The position numbers and the translations under genes are program-made. The notes beneath the pieces were generated by a model. The model made no database searches and had not been told where the DNA came from. It worked only from the letters and a program-made list of their open reading frames with translations. Positions 27,744-29,917 of a stretch of DNA of 29,917 bases are shown here, in pieces. Numbering within the stretch: position 1 is the first letter of the stretch; every line of letters starts with the position of its first letter. The DNA comes from Phytophthora quininea (Eukaryota; Oomycota; Peronosporomycetes; Peronosporales; Peronosporaceae): positions 1 through 29,917 of the forward strand of contig JAAVTG010000638.1 of NCBI GenBank assembly GCA_011947345.1, written 5' to 3'.

Positions 27744-29917
27744 ATGGGGAAGGAGCCCATGGCCGAGACCTCCACGCTCTCGCTCAAGGACGCCCAGCGA
27801 TGCTTTGACAAGGTACACCTGCCTCGTCTCAAGATCCATGTTGAAGTTGCAGACGAATGGCTAACCCTTTTAATCTTTTCAGGAGCGCCGCTCGTTGCTG
27901 CGAGATCTGGAGACACTGCGGCAGCAACTGGTCAAGAAAGACCAAGGCGCTGCTCGTGCTGCTGCCGCAGCTAGCGCTCACACGATCCAGCTAAAGCGCG
28001 AGATTGCAGCCATGCAGACGGCCATGGCCACGGTGGAGGCCGAGCGCACTAAATTCCAGAAGCAGTTCGCACACACGAGCTCCCTATTGGAGACCGCACT
28101 GGATCAGAAGCAGGAGGACCAGACCAAGCAATCGCGGCTGAGTGAGAAGCTGCGCAGTCTGGAGAAGAAGCACGAGGAGACGTTGACCCTCGTCAAGAAC
28201 GAAGCGGCAGCAAACGTACGAGCTACGCAGGACGAGAGGCAAGCATTGCGAGCCAGAGTGGAGCAGCTGAGAGGGAAGATCGACACAGAACGGAAGGAGT
28301 GGCAGAACACGCATCGACCGCTTGCAGACGAGCTACAAAAGTGCAAGACAAGGCTTCAGCTGGTCGACAAGGAGCTCCAGGACGCTCGCTATCGGGAACG
28401 CTCGAGTTTCCAGCTCAAAGAGAAAATGGCGGCCGAAGTCACGATCCAGAAGCGCAAAGTAGCAGATTTGTCGACAGCCTTACAGGAAGCGCTGCATAAC
28501 AAGAGCGAGCTCAAAGCGGAGCACTCGCTGATGATCAAGCAGATGAAGGACAAGTGGAAAGAAGTTTTACGCAGCCACCAGCACTCGAAAGAGCAGCTGC
28601 TGATGCTGCAGGAGGACTACAACGGACTGTTCCGCTCTCGAACGCTGGTCGAGGAACAAACTGCGCAGCTATACCAATCGATGAAGCATATGAAAGCTCG
28701 ACATGAGCAGGTTTTGAAAGCCAAAGAGACCGAGTGCTGGGAGATCGAGAAGAAGTACAAAAAGATGAGCGTCACCTGCTCGCAGTGCTTGAAAACCCCG
28801 AGCAGAAGCAGCAGGAGGAACTGGGAAAGTTCGATGCAGTGCGAGAGCAGACGCGGCTGGAGGTGACCAAGACGTTGGAGCTTGAGCGGTGGGATCGCTT
28901 TCAGGATGTCAACTCCAAATACATAGACGCTTGTCAACAGCTGCAGAGTGCCGTTGAGGAGTGTGATCAATGGCGAAGCAAGTGCAAAAGTGCCACGAAG
29001 CAACAGCAGGAACTTCAGGAAGCAGAGAAGAGTCTGTCGGCTGCATTAAAGGAAGCTCAAAGTCAGATACGCGAGTTGAGTAGCAAGCGGGACCAAGAAG
29101 CTGAGCAGTTAGAAGGGACCAAGAAAACGATCCAGGACTTGGTGGAGAATTTGACCTCTTTGACTGCAGTGGTGAGAAGATTTATCGAAATGTGAGTTGT
29201 GAGAAAAACTAACTCTTTGTTGACAGACTGCGGACCAGAGTAAGAAGCTTCACGAAGTCGAGACTGCTTGGTCGGAAGAAGTATGTTGTTGCGATTGTAT
29301 TGTATACGACATGGATCCTAAACCTCTGGAATGTCTACAGCGTGAACATCTAACGGAGGAAATTAGGAGTATCGACGCTGAAAAGCAGTCGCTAACCCAA
29401 GAACTGGAGCAGCTGACTAAGCGATACGAGGAGTTTGTCGCTCAATACGAGTTGCTCAAACAAGAGAAGTCCAAACACTGGAATGAAATCGTCGAGGCCC
29501 AGCTAAGTGCCAACCTGCTGATCGAGGTAGGTTGTTCGACAACGAATGTGCAATGTACTAGAATATTTATCAATAGCGTCCTTCTTGCGAATTCAGGAGC
29601 AGGCTCACACAATAGACGACTTGCTGCAAGTCAAGGCGAATAGCACGTGTGTCTCCTCGTCACAGCTAAAACTTGCTGCGAGTTCTGGACCACCGGACTC
29701 GCCCACTTCGTGTGATACAGCTCGTCCGGTTGGCAGTTCAAGATCGCAAGAAGCGTTTCGGCAGGAATGCGAACTTTTACGAGAAGAAGTAGCTCGTCTA
29801 CAAGCCAAAGTCCGAGCAAGGTGACGTCGATCAGCAAGAAGGCGATCTCCTTTGCAAAATCAACGCTCTGGAAGTGGAGCGACAGCGACTGAAAAAGCGC
29901 CTGGAAGAGCAAGCGCT
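27744..29917 (+). CDS. Long coiled-coil protein, five exons visible (3' end outside window)
   Basis: ATG 27744 ([18 protein letters not shown]). Exons 27744-27812, 27883-29171, 29227-29280, 29341-29526 and 29597 to the window edge. Introns of 70, 55, 60 and 70 bp have GT...AG ends, the first two with a CTAAC branch motif, and all four sit between codons. The product is almost wholly charged heptad coiled coil ([46 protein letters not shown]), with a Ser/Pro-rich break in exon 5 ([11 protein letters not shown]). No motor, kinase or membrane domain is seen. One base is missing at about 28765 (A run; [19 protein letters not shown]). At about 29820 one is extra or two are missing; beyond it the frame resumes as [21 protein letters not shown] centrosomal, ciliary or Golgi-tether role is possible but not shown. 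Confidence 0.8.

Noticed and set aside
1..29917. tRNA, rRNA or riboswitch
   Set aside because: No cloverleaf, conserved T-loop motif or rRNA segment was recognised by eye on either strand.

Overview
The window looks like a piece of an oomycete genome, most likely Phytophthora or a close relative. The evidence is a glucanase-inhibitor-type dead serine protease homologue, two good matches to the 19-nt oomycete core promoter (initiator plus flanking element, consensus GCTCATTYYNCAWTTTNYY), short introns of 55-78 bp, several carrying a CTAAC branch motif, and a mixture of compact gene-dense stretches with young transposons.

Layout. (1) 1-6596: four zinc alcohol dehydrogenase paralogues of the CAD/ADH6-like family. 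The first is cut by the window edge, the third is inverted, and a secreted GIP-like protein lies between copies 2 and 3. (2) 7177-9498: mitochondrial propionyl-CoA carboxylase alpha chain behind a near-consensus promoter. (3) 9588-10309: secreted Thr-rich protein, probably GPI-anchored. (4) 12113-10385 (minus): protein with two cyclic-nucleotide-binding domains. (5) 12254-17768: complete Ty3/gypsy LTR retrotransposon with chromodomain, sitting about 140 bp upstream of gene 4's start codon. A chromodomain scrap of another element abuts its far end. (6) 18454-22005: ankyrin-repeat gene split by a 2.5-kb Mutator-like transposon (MULE) with 72/73-bp inverted repeats and a perfect 9-bp target duplication. 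(7) 22123-29917: gene-dense run with L-type lectin cargo receptor (+), cyclin (-), WKF-domain nucleolar protein (+), histidine acid phosphatase (-), FAM177 protein (+) and a long coiled-coil protein (+) running off the end.

A pervasive oddity cuts across everything. Most long genes, housekeeping and transposon alike, are interrupted by single-base frameshifts. By hand count about 27 are in the one-base-missing direction and about 6 in the other, and many lie in short homopolymers. ADH copies 3 and 4, the cyclin and FAM177 are free of them. I read most of these as base-calling deletions in the assembly rather than true pseudogenisation, so genes spanning them are given as single conceptual coding regions with the breaks noted.

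The genes do not form one pathway. The ADH cluster reads as a lineage-specific expansion shaped by inversion and probable gene conversion. The transposons have landed in a promoter region and inside an ankyrin gene. The right-hand block is ordinary cell machinery (secretory cargo sorting, cell cycle, ribosome biogenesis, phosphatase). No clearly undescribed multi-gene system was found. The most unusual individual observations are the ATGA gag/pol overlap in the retroelement, the mosaic ADH copy 1, and the exactly reconstructible MULE insertion.
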